A DNA stretch of 64,000 bases, taken from positions 1 to 64,000 of the forward strand of contig NZ_JAELXT010000015.1 in the NCBI RefSeq assembly GCF_016427565.1, read 5' to 3'. This DNA comes from Microvirga splendida (GTDB taxonomy: Bacteria > Pseudomonadota > Alphaproteobacteria > Rhizobiales > Beijerinckiaceae). This document shows, one piece after another, positions 1 through 7,737 of this stretch; the first letter of the stretch is position 1; every line of letters begins with the position of its first letter. The translations under genes and the position numbers were made by a program. Under the pieces are notes generated by a model that saw nothing but the letters and a program-made list of their open reading frames with translations, was not told where the DNA came from and did no database searches.

Positions 1-105
1 CAGGCACGGTCCCGTGGTGCGGCCTCGCAAGCGGCATCGACGGGAGGCCCAGGCTGCGTGCCGGTGGTCGGAATCGGTTCAAGGCCCCCGTCGAGCAGAC
101 GGATC
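1..105. pseudogene. Flank of the IS66 insertion, possibly an interrupted reading frame
   Basis: This is the sequence left of the IS66 element. With the element and one copy of the 8-bp duplication removed, the minus strand reads open from an ATG at 2630 through the junction to the window edge, about 60 codons rich in G/C third positions. The plus strand is also open across these 105 bases in more than one frame. In frame 1 it would have stopped just past the junction (TGA at 2557-2559). I recognise no protein family in either reading. An interrupted gene is possible but not proven. Confidence 0.3.
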
Positions 106-117
106 GTTAGCGGTGTC

Positions 118-1647
118 TCAAGCCACGGCTTTGAGGTCTGGTGTGGCGGCATAGGCCCAAGGCAGCAGATCATCGACGTGGGTGTTGAGATGGCCGGTGG
201 CGATGCGGCTCAGCACGTCCGTGAGATAAGCCTGCGGATCCACTCCGCACAATTTGCAGGTCTCGACCAATGAGGCGATGATCGCCCAGTGCTCGCCGCC
301 GCGATCCGAGCCGGCAAACAGCGCATTCTTGCGCGTCAGGGCCAAGGGCCGGATTGCCCGCTCGACCACATTGGAGTCGATCTCAATGCGCCCGTCGTCC
401 ACGAAGCGGGTCAGCCCCTCCCAGCGTGACAGCGCATAGCGGATCGCCTCGGCCAGCTTGCTCTTCTGGCTGATCAGACCGAGCTTGGCGCGCAACCACG
501 GCTCGAGAGCGTCCAGCACCGGACGGCTCTTGGCCTGCCGAATCCGGGCCCGCTCCGCCGCACTCATGCCACGAATGTCGCTCTCAATCCGATACAGCTC
601 CGCGATGCGCGTGAGGGCTTCGCTGGCAATCGGCGCCGCGCCGGCCACGGCCAGCTCGTAAAAGCGCCGCCGCACGTGCGCCCAGCAGAACGCGAGGATG
701 ACCTGGTTGCCTGCCGCCAGAGCCCGATAGCCGCTGTAGCCATCCACCTGCAGCACGCCGGCAAAACCGGACAGATGCGCGATCGGCCGCGCCGCCTTGC
801 GATCCGGCGCATAGACGTACGCCACTCCGGGCGGATCCGTGCCGCCCCACGGGCGATCATCGCGGGCATAGGCGAAGAGCTGCCCGGTCTTGGTCTGGCC
901 GCGGCCGGGATCGAGCACGGGTGCGGTGGTCTCATCGGCAAACAGCCGGGGTGAGGTCTTCAGCTGCGCCAGCAGGCGTTCCTGCACCGGCCGCAGATGC
1001 CAGGCGGCCCGCCCCACCCAGTCGGCCAGGGTCGAGCGATCCAAGTTGATGCCCTGCCGGGCATAGATCTGCGCCTGCCGGTAGAGCGGCAGATGATCGG
1101 CGTATTTGGACACCAGCACCTGCGCGACCAGCGCATCGGTGGGCAGCCCACCTTCGATCACACGCGCCGGAGCCGGGGCTTGCACCACGGCCTCGCAGGC
1201 GCGGCAGGCGTATTTGGGTCGACGGACTACCAGCACACGCAGTTGCGCCGGCACGATGTCGAGCCGCTCGGAGACATCCTCGCCGATGCGGTGCAGAAGG
1301 TTGCGGCAGCAGGGACAGGCCGTATCCTCGATGTCGATGAGGGTTTCGATCCGCGGCAGATGGGCCGGTAACGCTCCCCGGTTCCGACGTCGCTGAGCCG
1401 CCCGGCTTTTACGCTCGGCCGGATCCGCTTGCTCGTGGCGGGCGTCCTCGGCGGCCTCAGTCTGTTCGGCTTCTTCCAGCCCGAGCAGCAGCTGATCCTC
1501 AGGCAGGCTCTCGGCCCTGCGGCCGAAGCGATGACGCTGCATCGCCTTGATGATCTGCTCCAGGCGCTCGGCGCGCGCCCGCTCGGCCAGGAGCATGGCC
1601 TTGAGCAGGTCAGGATCATCGGGGAGGATTTGCGTCGCGCTGGTCAC
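118..1647 (-). CDS. tnpC: IS66 family transposase TnpC
   Basis: This is the DDE transposase of the IS66 element, 509 residues, starting at a GTG. A leucine- and arginine-rich helical region covers roughly residues 14-60. A zinc-finger-like cysteine set follows (C111, C113, C114 and C148, C151), typical of IS66 TnpC. The catalytic triad is visible as D238 in ADETTAPVLDPG, D302 in LQVDGYSGY and E429 in SNVVERAIRP. Length is normal for the family and no frameshift is seen. The stop lies just inside the left inverted repeat. It is the last of the three transposition genes and is probably translated from the same transcript as tnpA and tnpB. Confidence 0.97.
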   Translation of the reverse strand: MTSATQILPDDPDLLKAMLLAERARAERLEQIIKAMQRHRFGRRAESLPEDQLLLGLEEAEQTEAAEDARHEQADPAERKSRAAQRRRNRGALPAHLPRIETLIDIEDTACPCCRNLLHRIGEDVSERLDIVPAQLRVLVVRRPKYACRACEAVVQAPAPARVIEGGLPTDALVAQVLVSKYADHLPLYRQAQIYARQGINLDRSTLADWVGRAAWHLRPVQERLLAQLKTSPRLFADETTAPVLDPGRGQTKTGQLFAYARDDRPWGGTDPPGVAYVYAPDRKAARPIAHLSGFAGVLQVDGYSGYRALAAGNQVILAFCWAHVRRRFYELAVAGAAPIASEALTRIAELYRIESDIRGMSAAERARIRQAKSRPVLDALEPWLRAKLGLISQKSKLAEAIRYALSRWEGLTRFVDDGRIEIDSNVVERAIRPLALTRKNALFAGSDRGGEHWAIIASLVETCKLCGVDPQAYLTDVLSRIATGHLNTHVDDLLPWAYAATPDLKAVA

Positions 1648-1709
1648 AAGACGAAGTGAATCATGCTTCGACAGGAGCCGCGATGACTCTTATGGATGGG
1701 AGCGTCCGC

Positions 1710-2066
1710 TCAGCTGGGCTCCACAGGCGCGGAGGTCAGTCGTGGCGCATGAACGCGGCGCCAGTCCAAACCTTCGAGCAACGCGGAGAGCTCGGCGGCC
1801 GAGAGATGGAGAGCCCCATCCTGGATCTTGGGCCAGCGGAACTCGCCATCCTCCAATCGCTTGGCGACGAGAACCACGCCCGTGCCGTCCCAGAACACCA
1901 GCTTGACACGATCCGCGCGTTTGGCGCGGAAGACATAAACAGCCCCGGAGAACGGATCCGCTCCCAGGGTGTCGCGCACGAGCGCTGCGAGGCCGTCTGC
2001 CCCTTTGCGGAAGTCCACGGGCTTGGTCGCCACCAGGACGCGGACAGTTCCGCTCGGTCCGATCAT
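1710..2066 (-). CDS. tnpB: IS66 accessory protein TnpB
   Basis: This 118-residue protein is the second IS66 gene, needed for transposition of three-gene IS66 elements, although its biochemical role is unclear. Family hallmarks are TKPVDFRKGADGLAALV near residue 14, VYVFRAKRADRVKLV near residue 43 and FWDGTGVVLVAKRLE near residue 58. Its ATG overlaps the tnpA stop by four bases (ATGA), a standard IS66 arrangement that implies translational coupling. A gap of 62 bases separates it from tnpC. It is full length. Confidence 0.96.
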   Translation of the reverse strand: MIGPSGTVRVLVATKPVDFRKGADGLAALVRDTLGADPFSGAVYVFRAKRADRVKLVFWDGTGVVLVAKRLEDGEFRWPKIQDGALHLSAAELSALLEGLDWRRVHAPRLTSAPVEPS

Positions 2067-2464
2067 CGCAGGCTCTTGAGCCCGTGCAGCACGAGGGCCA
2101 GTGTCGCTTCATCAACACCAGGCGGGACGCGAATGACGACACCCTCCACGACAATCTCGATGATCGCCTCACGGTAGACTGCCGAGGTGGGCTGCGGTGT
2201 GTCAGGGCTGACAACAACTGGGGTGAAGGCCAGCGGATGATTGTCAGCCTCTCGCCTGGCTTGGCGCAGCCAGGTGAACAGGTGCTGGGGCGACATCCCG
2301 TTGCGGCGGGCCACTTCGGACACCACCGCACCCGGCGCGGTCGCTTCCTCCAGGATCCGCGCCTTCTCATCGGCTGACCAGCGCCGGCGCCCGCCGGCTC
2401 CGGTGATCACTTCCAGGCGCCGCACGGGCCGCGGCGGCTCAAGCATATGGTCAACCATCGACAC
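2063..2464 (-). CDS. tnpA: IS66 accessory protein TnpA (helix-turn-helix)
   Basis: First gene of the IS66 element, 133 residues, starting at GTG 2464 with GGAG eight bases upstream. Residues about 27-70 (RRRWSADEKARILEEA through MSPQHLFTWLRQARRE) form a transposase_8-type helix-turn-helix that probably binds the element ends. The C-terminal half contains VVIRVPPGVDEATLALVL, a typical IS66 TnpA ending. It overlaps tnpB by four bases. An in-frame ATG at 2458 is a less likely start because its spacing to the ribosome site is longer. Confidence 0.95.
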   Translation of the reverse strand: MSMVDHMLEPPRPVRRLEVITGAGGRRRWSADEKARILEEATAPGAVVSEVARRNGMSPQHLFTWLRQARREADNHPLAFTPVVVSPDTPQPTSAVYREAIIEIVVEGVVIRVPPGVDEATLALVLHGLKSLR

Positions 2465-2550
2465 AAAACGATCTCCAACCAGAGACCGTCAGTCTCGCTG
2501 CACAGACATGCAAATGTAAGGTGCGGCTAGAACACCGCTTACGACGGATC

Positions 2551-2779
2551 ACGCCTTGAGCGGTCACCGGGCTGGCACCGCCTGAACGCCTAAAGAAGCC
2601 GTGCGCGAAGAGGCATTCCGGCTCTTCCATTCACCATCACACATCGAGCCGGGCTGCCATTCGCGCCACCCTCGATTGCCTTAGAAGGCTCGGAGCTTCA
2701 AACGGCTCCTGAGCCCGCAAGGCCATGCCTTCATTCCCCAAAAATTTCATTTCAGCCTTTGACCGCATGAGGTTTCATC
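2551..2779. other. Intergenic region right of the IS66 element
   Basis: No convincing intact gene lies here. It holds the possible 5' part of the frame interrupted by IS66 (minus strand, ATG at 2630 preceded by an in-frame TGA) and the upstream region of the small gene at 2780. No promoter is obvious by eye. Confidence 0.4.
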
Positions 2780-3040
2780 ATGAGCCGCGTTCGCACCATC
2801 CTCGCCCGCACGCCCGATGCCGACGATACGCTGAGGCGCCTTGCCGACGTAATCCAGGTGCCGTCCACCTGTCGCCGGCGCCGGTGCCGCAATCAGGGGC
2901 GCTGCCAGGGCGGCTATGGCCCGCCGTGCTATTTCGAGGGCCGCAAGCGCTTCGCCGATGCGGTGCTGGAGGACATGCACCAGCACCGGGAGTTCTGGAT
3001 CGCCCAGCGCACCAGCTTCGAGGCCCTGCTGCGCCGGTAG
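2780..3040 (+). CDS. Small Cys-rich protein of unknown function
   Basis: An 86-residue cytoplasmic protein with no signal peptide or membrane segment. A GAGG ribosome site at 2769-2772 lies seven bases before the ATG. The centre is very basic and holds four cysteines, C31, C36, C42 and C50, spaced CX4CX5CX7C (STCRRRRCRNQGRCQGG...PPC). This could bind zinc or nucleic acid, but that is inference. The C-terminus (FADAVLEDMHQHREFW) looks helical. I recall similar short proteins as unnamed conserved hypotheticals in Rhizobiales. A strong terminator follows 65 bases downstream, so it is probably a single-gene unit. Confidence 0.75.
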   Translation: MSRVRTILARTPDADDTLRRLADVIQVPSTCRRRRCRNQGRCQGGYGPPCYFEGRKRFADAVLEDMHQHREFWIAQRTSFEALLRR

Positions 3041-3105
3041 GGTGGCGCTGTCCTCATGGCCGCAGAAGAGTACGGGCCGCGGCCGCCATGGCCTGCGCCA
3101 ACAAA

Positions 3106-3133
3106 AAAGCCCCTCCGTGGCCGGAGGGGCTTT
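3106..3133. terminator. Rho-independent terminator, possibly bidirectional
   Basis: A perfect 12-bp stem (AAAGCCCCTCCG with CGGAGGGGCTTT) closes on a four-base loop. A-rich sequence precedes it and TTT follows. It lies between the converging small Cys-rich gene and the RTX gene and could serve either strand. Confidence 0.88.
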
Positions 3134-3154
3134 CGACAATCCGCAAAGGATCCT

Positions 3155-3198
3155 TAGAGCACCGTGCGGCCCGCTGGGTCCGGTCCACACGATGCTCT
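3155..3198. repeat. Palindromic repeat, family B copy 1
   Basis: An imperfect hairpin, GAGCACCGTGCGG ... GGTCCACACGATGCTC. It shares most of its sequence with the copy at 22099-22141, including GGGTCCGGTCCACACGATGC. In both places it directly precedes a family A repeat, so the two form a composite element. Confidence 0.7.
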
Positions 3199-3209
3199 CA
3201 CCCAAGGAG

Positions 3210-3264
3210 AAGGCATCGGATTTAATCCCAAAAGTGCAAGTCCACTTTCGGGTCCGAGGCTTTA
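3210..3264. repeat. Palindromic repeat, family A copy 1, ending on a stop codon
   Basis: An inverted-repeat element with the arms GCATCGGA ... TCCCAAAAGTG / CCACTTTCGGGTCCGAGGC, ending GCTTTA. The final TTA is the complement of the TAA stop of the RTX gene at 3262-3264. Other copies lie at 7684-7737 and 22151-22204. Confidence 0.85.
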
Positions 3265-3828
3265 GCCGATGGCGAAGTCGTCGTGCGTGAGCGTCGCCTT
3301 GTTGACCAGGGTCGCGAACTTGATCTTGACCGCCCTGCCGGTGCCGTCCGGATCGTAATAGAGCGAGCCGGTGGCCTTGTCGTAGACGATCCGGTCATCG
3401 GCATCATGGGCCTTCTTGCCCACGTGGAACGCCTCCTCCTTCAGCCCGCCGGCAGGCCCCACCTTCTTGAAGATCTTGCGGGAGAGGCTGATCATGTCGT
3501 CCTCGGAGGACTTGAAGTCCATGATCTTATCGACATTGGTCTTCGCATTCAGCTTGGTGTCGAAGATGAAGTTGTCGTTGCCCCGGCCGCCGTAGAGCTT
3601 GTCGTTGCCGGCGCCGCCCGCAAGGGCGTCGTAGCCGCCATAGCCGTAGATCGTGTCGTTGCCGCCCAGGCCGTAGAAGCCGTTGATGCCGTTGTCGCCC
3701 TTCAGCACGTCGTTCTTGGACGTGCCGATGGGGGGAAGCTTCAAGGCCCCCGCGCCCCAGAGGGCATCCTGCCCCAGGCCGATGCCGGGCATGGTCCAGC
3801 CCGTCGTGGAAGTGGTCTTCGTGCTCAT
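3262..3828 (-). CDS. Short RTX-type calcium-binding protein
   Basis: A 188-residue protein with haemolysin-type nonapeptide repeats at about residues 44-88 (GLGGNDTIYGYGG, GGAGNDKLYGGRGNDNF). These bind Ca2+ in a parallel beta-roll. A C-terminal block resembling the serralysin/M10 C-terminal domain follows (DKIMDFKSSEDDMISL; LYYDPDGTGRAVKI; LTHDDFAIG). There is no N-terminal signal peptide, which fits C-terminal type I secretion, although no ABC exporter lies nearby. No enzyme domain precedes the repeats, so it is a stand-alone RTX module. GAGG stands before the ATG at 3828. The C-terminal block resembles that of the RTX protein at 9761-10990. Confidence 0.9.
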   Translation of the reverse strand: MSTKTTSTTGWTMPGIGLGQDALWGAGALKLPPIGTSKNDVLKGDNGINGFYGLGGNDTIYGYGGYDALAGGAGNDKLYGGRGNDNFIFDTKLNAKTNVDKIMDFKSSEDDMISLSRKIFKKVGPAGGLKEEAFHVGKKAHDADDRIVYDKATGSLYYDPDGTGRAVKIKFATLVNKATLTHDDFAIG

Positions 3829-4015
3829 CTCATAATCCTCGCAATATGGTCTGCCCCGATGTCGAATCGGTTCGAATGAAAACAGACGCTGATTAACACA
3901 ATGCTATTACCTAACGAAAGATATGTGTCCGACCGCACAGAGGAGGCCATTGACAGAGGAGGCCCCAGCTTCGAGCCTTGCCGTTGAGGAAACCCCAAGA
4001 CGAGAGGCGCCTCCC

Positions 4016-5320
4016 ATGAACCTGACCGCCCTGCTTCGCCAGCGTTCCGACACCGGCCGCCCTGTCCGCGTGGCACTGATCGGCGCCGGCAAGTTCGGCT
4101 CCATGTTCCTGGCCCAGGTGCCGACCATTCCCGGCCTCGAAGTCGCGGCAATCGCGGATCTCGACCCCGACCGGGCCAGGGAGGCCTGCCGCCATGTGGG
4201 CTGGGACGAGGCGCGGATTGCCGGCACCCGCTTCGTCGCGGACGGACTCGACGCCTGCCGGGCCGATGACGTGGAGGTGGTGATCGAGGCGACCGGCCAC
4301 CCGGAGGCGGGCATCCGCCATGCGCTCGGTGCCATCGAGGCGGGCCGGCACATCGTCATGGTCAACGTGGAGGCGGACGTGCTGGCAGGCGCGCTGCTCG
4401 CCGAGAAGGCGCGGGAGCGGGGCGTGGTCTATTCCATGGCCTATGGCGACCAGCCGGCGCTCGTGGCCGAGATGGTCGACTGGGCCCGCGCCGCGGGCTT
4501 CACCGTGGCGGCCGCCGGCAAGGGCACCAAGTACCTGCCGGCCTATCACAGGGTCACGCCGGACGACGTCTGGAGCCATTACGGCCTCACGTCCGAACAG
4601 GCGAAGGCCGGGGGCATGAATCCGCAGATGTTCAACTCGTTCCTCGACGGCACCAAATCGGCCATCGAGATGGCGGCCATCGCCAATGCCTGCGATCTCG
4701 ACGTGCCGGAGGAGGGCTTAAGCTTCCCGCCCTGCGGGGTCGACGATCTCGCCCATGTGCTGCGCCCCAGGAGCGTCGGCGGGCAACTCGACCGTGAAGG
4801 CATGGTCGAGGTGGTGTCGTCCCTGGAGCGGGACGGGCGGCCCGTGTTCCGCGACCTGCGCTGGGGCGTCTATGTGGTGCTCAAAGCCCCCAACGATTAT
4901 GCCGCCGCCTGCTTCAGGCAGTACGGCCTGCCGACGGACTCCACCGGCCGTTATGCGGCCATGTACAAGCCGTTCCACCTGATCGGCCTGGAGCTGTCGA
5001 TCTCGGTGCTGAGCGCGGCCCTGCGCGGGGAGCCGACGGGCTCGACCCGCGCCTGGCGCGGCGATGCGGTGGCGGTGACCAAGCGCGATCTCAAAGCGGG
5101 CGAGACGCTGGACGGGGAGGGCGGCTACACGGTCTATGGCCGCCTCGCGCCGGCGGCGCGGAGCAAGGCCGGGCGCATGCTGCCCATCGGCCTCGCCCAT
5201 GGGGTTCGCCTGACCCGCGATGTCGCCGCGGGCGCCGTGGTGACGGAGGACGACGTCAGCTTGGATGCCGAGCGGCTCGCCGTCCGGGTGCGCCGGGAGA
5301 TGGTGGAGCGCTTTGGCTGA
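4016..5320 (+). CDS. NAD(P)-dependent oxidoreductase with C-terminal SAF domain (homoserine dehydrogenase-like)
   Basis: A 434-residue cytoplasmic enzyme. A Rossmann NAD(P) site is visible at residues 21-30 (LIGAGKFGSM, GxGxxG). The central region continues as a homoserine-dehydrogenase/Gfo-Idh-type fold, and the last 90 or so residues (AVTKRDLKAGETL ... GVRLTRDVAAGAVVTEDDV) form a SAF domain. Such proteins are often annotated as homoserine dehydrogenase-like or flagellar SAF proteins; some relatives oxidise branched sugar acids. The true substrate cannot be read from sequence. The start at 4016 is chosen for GAGAGG nine bases upstream and because the fold begins there. An upstream in-frame ATG at 3923 would add a 31-residue low-complexity tail. 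It is convergent with the SDR gene. Confidence 0.85.
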   Translation: MNLTALLRQRSDTGRPVRVALIGAGKFGSMFLAQVPTIPGLEVAAIADLDPDRAREACRHVGWDEARIAGTRFVADGLDACRADDVEVVIEATGHPEAGIRHALGAIEAGRHIVMVNVEADVLAGALLAEKARERGVVYSMAYGDQPALVAEMVDWARAAGFTVAAAGKGTKYLPAYHRVTPDDVWSHYGLTSEQAKAGGMNPQMFNSFLDGTKSAIEMAAIANACDLDVPEEGLSFPPCGVDDLAHVLRPRSVGGQLDREGMVEVVSSLERDGRPVFRDLRWGVYVVLKAPNDYAAACFRQYGLPTDSTGRYAAMYKPFHLIGLELSISVLSAALRGEPTGSTRAWRGDAVAVTKRDLKAGETLDGEGGYTVYGRLAPAARSKAGRMLPIGLAHGVRLTRDVAAGAVVTEDDVSLDAERLAVRVRREMVERFG

Positions 5321-5321
5321 C

Positions 5322-6065
5322 TTAAGCCGGCGGCTGCGGCTCGATGACTTCGCCACCTTGAGTGAAGTCGTAGATCTTGCCGGTCTCGGTCCAGGCCGGC
5401 AGGGCGAGCTTCACGATATGGGGGGCGAGGTCCTCCGGCGTCTTGAGGGTCATCGGATCCTCGCCGGGCATGGCGGTGCGGCGCATGTTGGTGCGAAGCG
5501 GGCCGGGGTTGAGCAGCATGACCCGGACCGGCGTCGTCACCGTCTCGGCCGCATAGGTGCGCGCCAGGGCCTCGAGGGCGGCCTTCGAGACTGCGTATAC
5601 GCCCCAATAGGCCTTGTGCTTGTGGGCGGCGCCCGACGTGATGAAGATGGCCCGTCCCGCATCGGAGGCGCGCAGCAGCGGGTCGAGGGAGCGGATCAGG
5701 CGGTAATTGGCCGTGACGTTCACCGCCATCACCTCGTCCCAGACCGGCTGGTCCACATGACCGATCGGCGCAAGCTCGCCGAGCTGGCCCGCATTGCCGA
5801 GGAGGATGTCGAGCTTGCCCCAGCGCTCGTAGATCGCAGCGCCCAGGCGGTCGAGCGCCTCGAAGTCCTTCAGGTTCACCGGCACCAGGGTGGCCGAGCC
5901 GCCCTTGGCGCGGATCTCGTCGTCGAGGGATTCGAGCGCGCCCTGCGTGCGGGCCAGCGCGATCACATGCGCGCCGGCTTCGGCCAGGGCGAGCGCCGCC
6001 GCGCGGCCGATGCCGCGAGACGCGCCGGTGACGACCGCAACGCGGTTCTGAAGGGGCTTGTCCAT
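5322..6065 (-). CDS. SDR family NAD(P)-dependent oxidoreductase
   Basis: A 247-residue classical short-chain dehydrogenase. The cofactor motif TGASRGIG is at residues 13-20 and the NAG motif at 91-93. The catalytic set is N117, S144, Y157 and K161 (YAVSK). Substrate is unknown. The ATG lies six bases beyond the purF stop on the same strand, so it is probably cotranscribed with purF, a pairing I recall from other Rhizobiales. Its stop sits two bases from the stop of the convergent SAF oxidoreductase gene, leaving no room for a separate terminator. Confidence 0.92.
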   Translation of the reverse strand: MDKPLQNRVAVVTGASRGIGRAAALALAEAGAHVIALARTQGALESLDDEIRAKGGSATLVPVNLKDFEALDRLGAAIYERWGKLDILLGNAGQLGELAPIGHVDQPVWDEVMAVNVTANYRLIRSLDPLLRASDAGRAIFITSGAAHKHKAYWGVYAVSKAALEALARTYAAETVTTPVRVMLLNPGPLRTNMRRTAMPGEDPMTLKTPEDLAPHIVKLALPAWTETGKIYDFTQGGEVIEPQPPA

Positions 6066-6071
6066 GGTTCC

Positions 6072-7559
6072 TCAGTCGGCTTCGGCGAGAACCGCGAGAC
6101 GGCGCGGGGTGGCGACGGTGAGGTCCGTCAGCGGCGTCGGGTAGTCGCCCGTGAAGCAATGGTCGGTGAATTGCGGCTGCGCAGAGTTGCGGCCCGTCTC
6201 GCCCATGGCGCGATAGACGCCTTCGATGGACAGGAACGCCAGCGAGTCCGCTCCGATGTACTGGCGCATCTGCTCCAGGTCGTGGGTGGCGGCGAGCAGC
6301 TTCTCCTTCTCCGGCGTGTCGATGCCGTAGAAATCCGGGTGTGTGATCGGCGGGCTGGAGATGCGGAAATGCACCTCCTTGGCGCCGGCCTCGCGCATCA
6401 TGCGGACGATCTTCACCGAGGTGGTGCCGCGCACGAGGCTGTCGTCCACGAGCACGATGCGCTTGCCGGCAATGGCCGCACGGTTGGCCGAGTGCTTCAT
6501 GCGCACGCCGAGCTCGCGCACCGACTGGGTCGGCTGAATGAAGGTGCGGCCGACATAATGGTTGCGGATGATGCCGAGCTCGTAGGGAAGCCCGCAGGTC
6601 TGCGCATAGCCGAGCGCGGCCGGCACGCCGGAATCCGGCACCGGGATCACCACGTCCGCATCGGCCGGGGATTCGAGGGCCAGCTCCCGGCCCATGCCCT
6701 TGCGGATCTCATAGACGCTGCGGCCGTTCACGACGGAATCGGGGCGGGCGAAGTAGATGTACTCGAAGATGTCGGGGCGGGGCGCCACCTCCGGCGCGTA
6801 GCGGAAGGACTCGATGCCCTCGTCCGAGATCACCACACATTCGCCGTTCTCGATGTCGCGGACGAAGCGGGCGCCGATGATGTCGAGGGCGCAGGTCTCG
6901 GAGGCGAGAATGTAGCGGCCGTCGAGCTCGCCAAGCACCAGCGGGCGGATGCCCAGCGGGTCGCGGGCGCCGATCAGCTTCTTGTTGGTGAGCGCCACCA
7001 GGGCGAAGGCGCCCTCGATCTTCTGGATCGCCTCGACGAAACGGTCGATGACCCGGTCCTTACGGCTGCGGGCGACGAGATGGACGATCACCTCAGTGTC
7101 GGTGGTGGACTGACAGATGGCGCCGTCGCGGATCAGGTTGCGGCGCAGCGTCAGGCCGTTGGTCAGGTTGCCGTTGTGAGCCACCGCGAAGCCGCCGCCG
7201 TCAAGCTCGGCGAAGAGCGGCTGCACGTTGCGCAGCACCGTCTCGCCGGTGGTCGAGTAGCGGGTATGGCCGATGGCCGAGAGGCCTTCCAACCGCTCGA
7301 TGGTCGCTCGGTCGGAGAAGTTGTCTCCCACGAGGCCGAGCCGGCGCTCGGAGTTGAAGACCGACCCGTTGAAGGTGACGATGCCCGCCGCTTCCTGGCC
7401 CCGGTGCTGCAGGGCGTGGAGCCCCAGCGCAGTGATGGCGGCCGCATCCGGGTGGCCGTAGATGCCGAAGACGCCGCACTCTTCGCGCAGGGTATCGCCT
7501 TCGAGGTCGAGGTCCACCTGTTTCGGGGTGACCTGCCACGTCTCGGACAAAGCAGCCAT
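6072..7559 (-). CDS. purF: Amidophosphoribosyltransferase (glutamine PRPP amidotransferase)
   Basis: PurF catalyses the first committed step of purine synthesis, PRPP plus glutamine to 5-phosphoribosylamine. The N-terminal glutamine amidotransferase domain has its nucleophile at C28 (REECGVFGIYG), after a short propeptide that is normally removed. The phosphoribosyltransferase domain carries the PRPP loop IVLVDDSLVRGTTS near residues 360-380. The length, 495 residues, is normal. The ATG at 7559 is preferred because AAAGG lies seven bases upstream; an earlier in-frame start at 7589 lacks this. cvpA lies upstream on the same strand, the classic cvpA-purF order, and an SDR gene lies downstream. 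Confidence 0.97.
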   Translation of the reverse strand: MAALSETWQVTPKQVDLDLEGDTLREECGVFGIYGHPDAAAITALGLHALQHRGQEAAGIVTFNGSVFNSERRLGLVGDNFSDRATIERLEGLSAIGHTRYSTTGETVLRNVQPLFAELDGGGFAVAHNGNLTNGLTLRRNLIRDGAICQSTTDTEVIVHLVARSRKDRVIDRFVEAIQKIEGAFALVALTNKKLIGARDPLGIRPLVLGELDGRYILASETCALDIIGARFVRDIENGECVVISDEGIESFRYAPEVAPRPDIFEYIYFARPDSVVNGRSVYEIRKGMGRELALESPADADVVIPVPDSGVPAALGYAQTCGLPYELGIIRNHYVGRTFIQPTQSVRELGVRMKHSANRAAIAGKRIVLVDDSLVRGTTSVKIVRMMREAGAKEVHFRISSPPITHPDFYGIDTPEKEKLLAATHDLEQMRQYIGADSLAFLSIEGVYRAMGETGRNSAQPQFTDHCFTGDYPTPLTDLTVATPRRLAVLAEAD

Positions 7560-7683
7560 CGATCGTACCTTTGGGATTCGCGCCCCCACCGGCGCCGCCC
7601 CTATGTAGTCATCCTCGCGTCAAACGCCAACGGCTATTCTGACGCTGCGGGAAATGTGATGCCGTATGCTCTCATTCAAGAAG

Positions 7684-7737
7684 AAAGCATCGGAGTGGAT
7701 CCCAAAAGTGGACTCCACTTTTGGGATCGACGCTTTA
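7684..7737. repeat. Palindromic repeat, family A copy 2, ending on a stop codon
   Basis: AAAGCATCGG ... ATCCCAAAAGTGG / CCACTTTTGGGATCGACGCTTTA. The terminal TTA at 7735-7737 is the complement of the cvpA stop codon. It lies between cvpA and purF, which run in the same direction. Part of family B's flank (GCTCTCA) is present to its left, but no full hairpin. Confidence 0.88.

Larger units (their letters stand above)
106..2542 (-). mobile_element. Complete IS66-family insertion sequence (tnpA-tnpB-tnpC)
   Basis: The element carries the three-gene IS66 set, all on the minus strand. The left end begins GTTAGCGGTGT at 106. The right end, read on the minus strand from 2542, begins GTAAGCGGTGT, so 10 of the first 11 bases match. 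The octamer GACGGATC lies directly outside both ends, at 98-105 and 2543-2550. An 8-bp duplication is the known IS66 target-site length. Intact ends, three intact reading frames and a perfect duplication suggest a recent insertion. I cannot name the IS subtype without a database. Confidence 0.95.
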
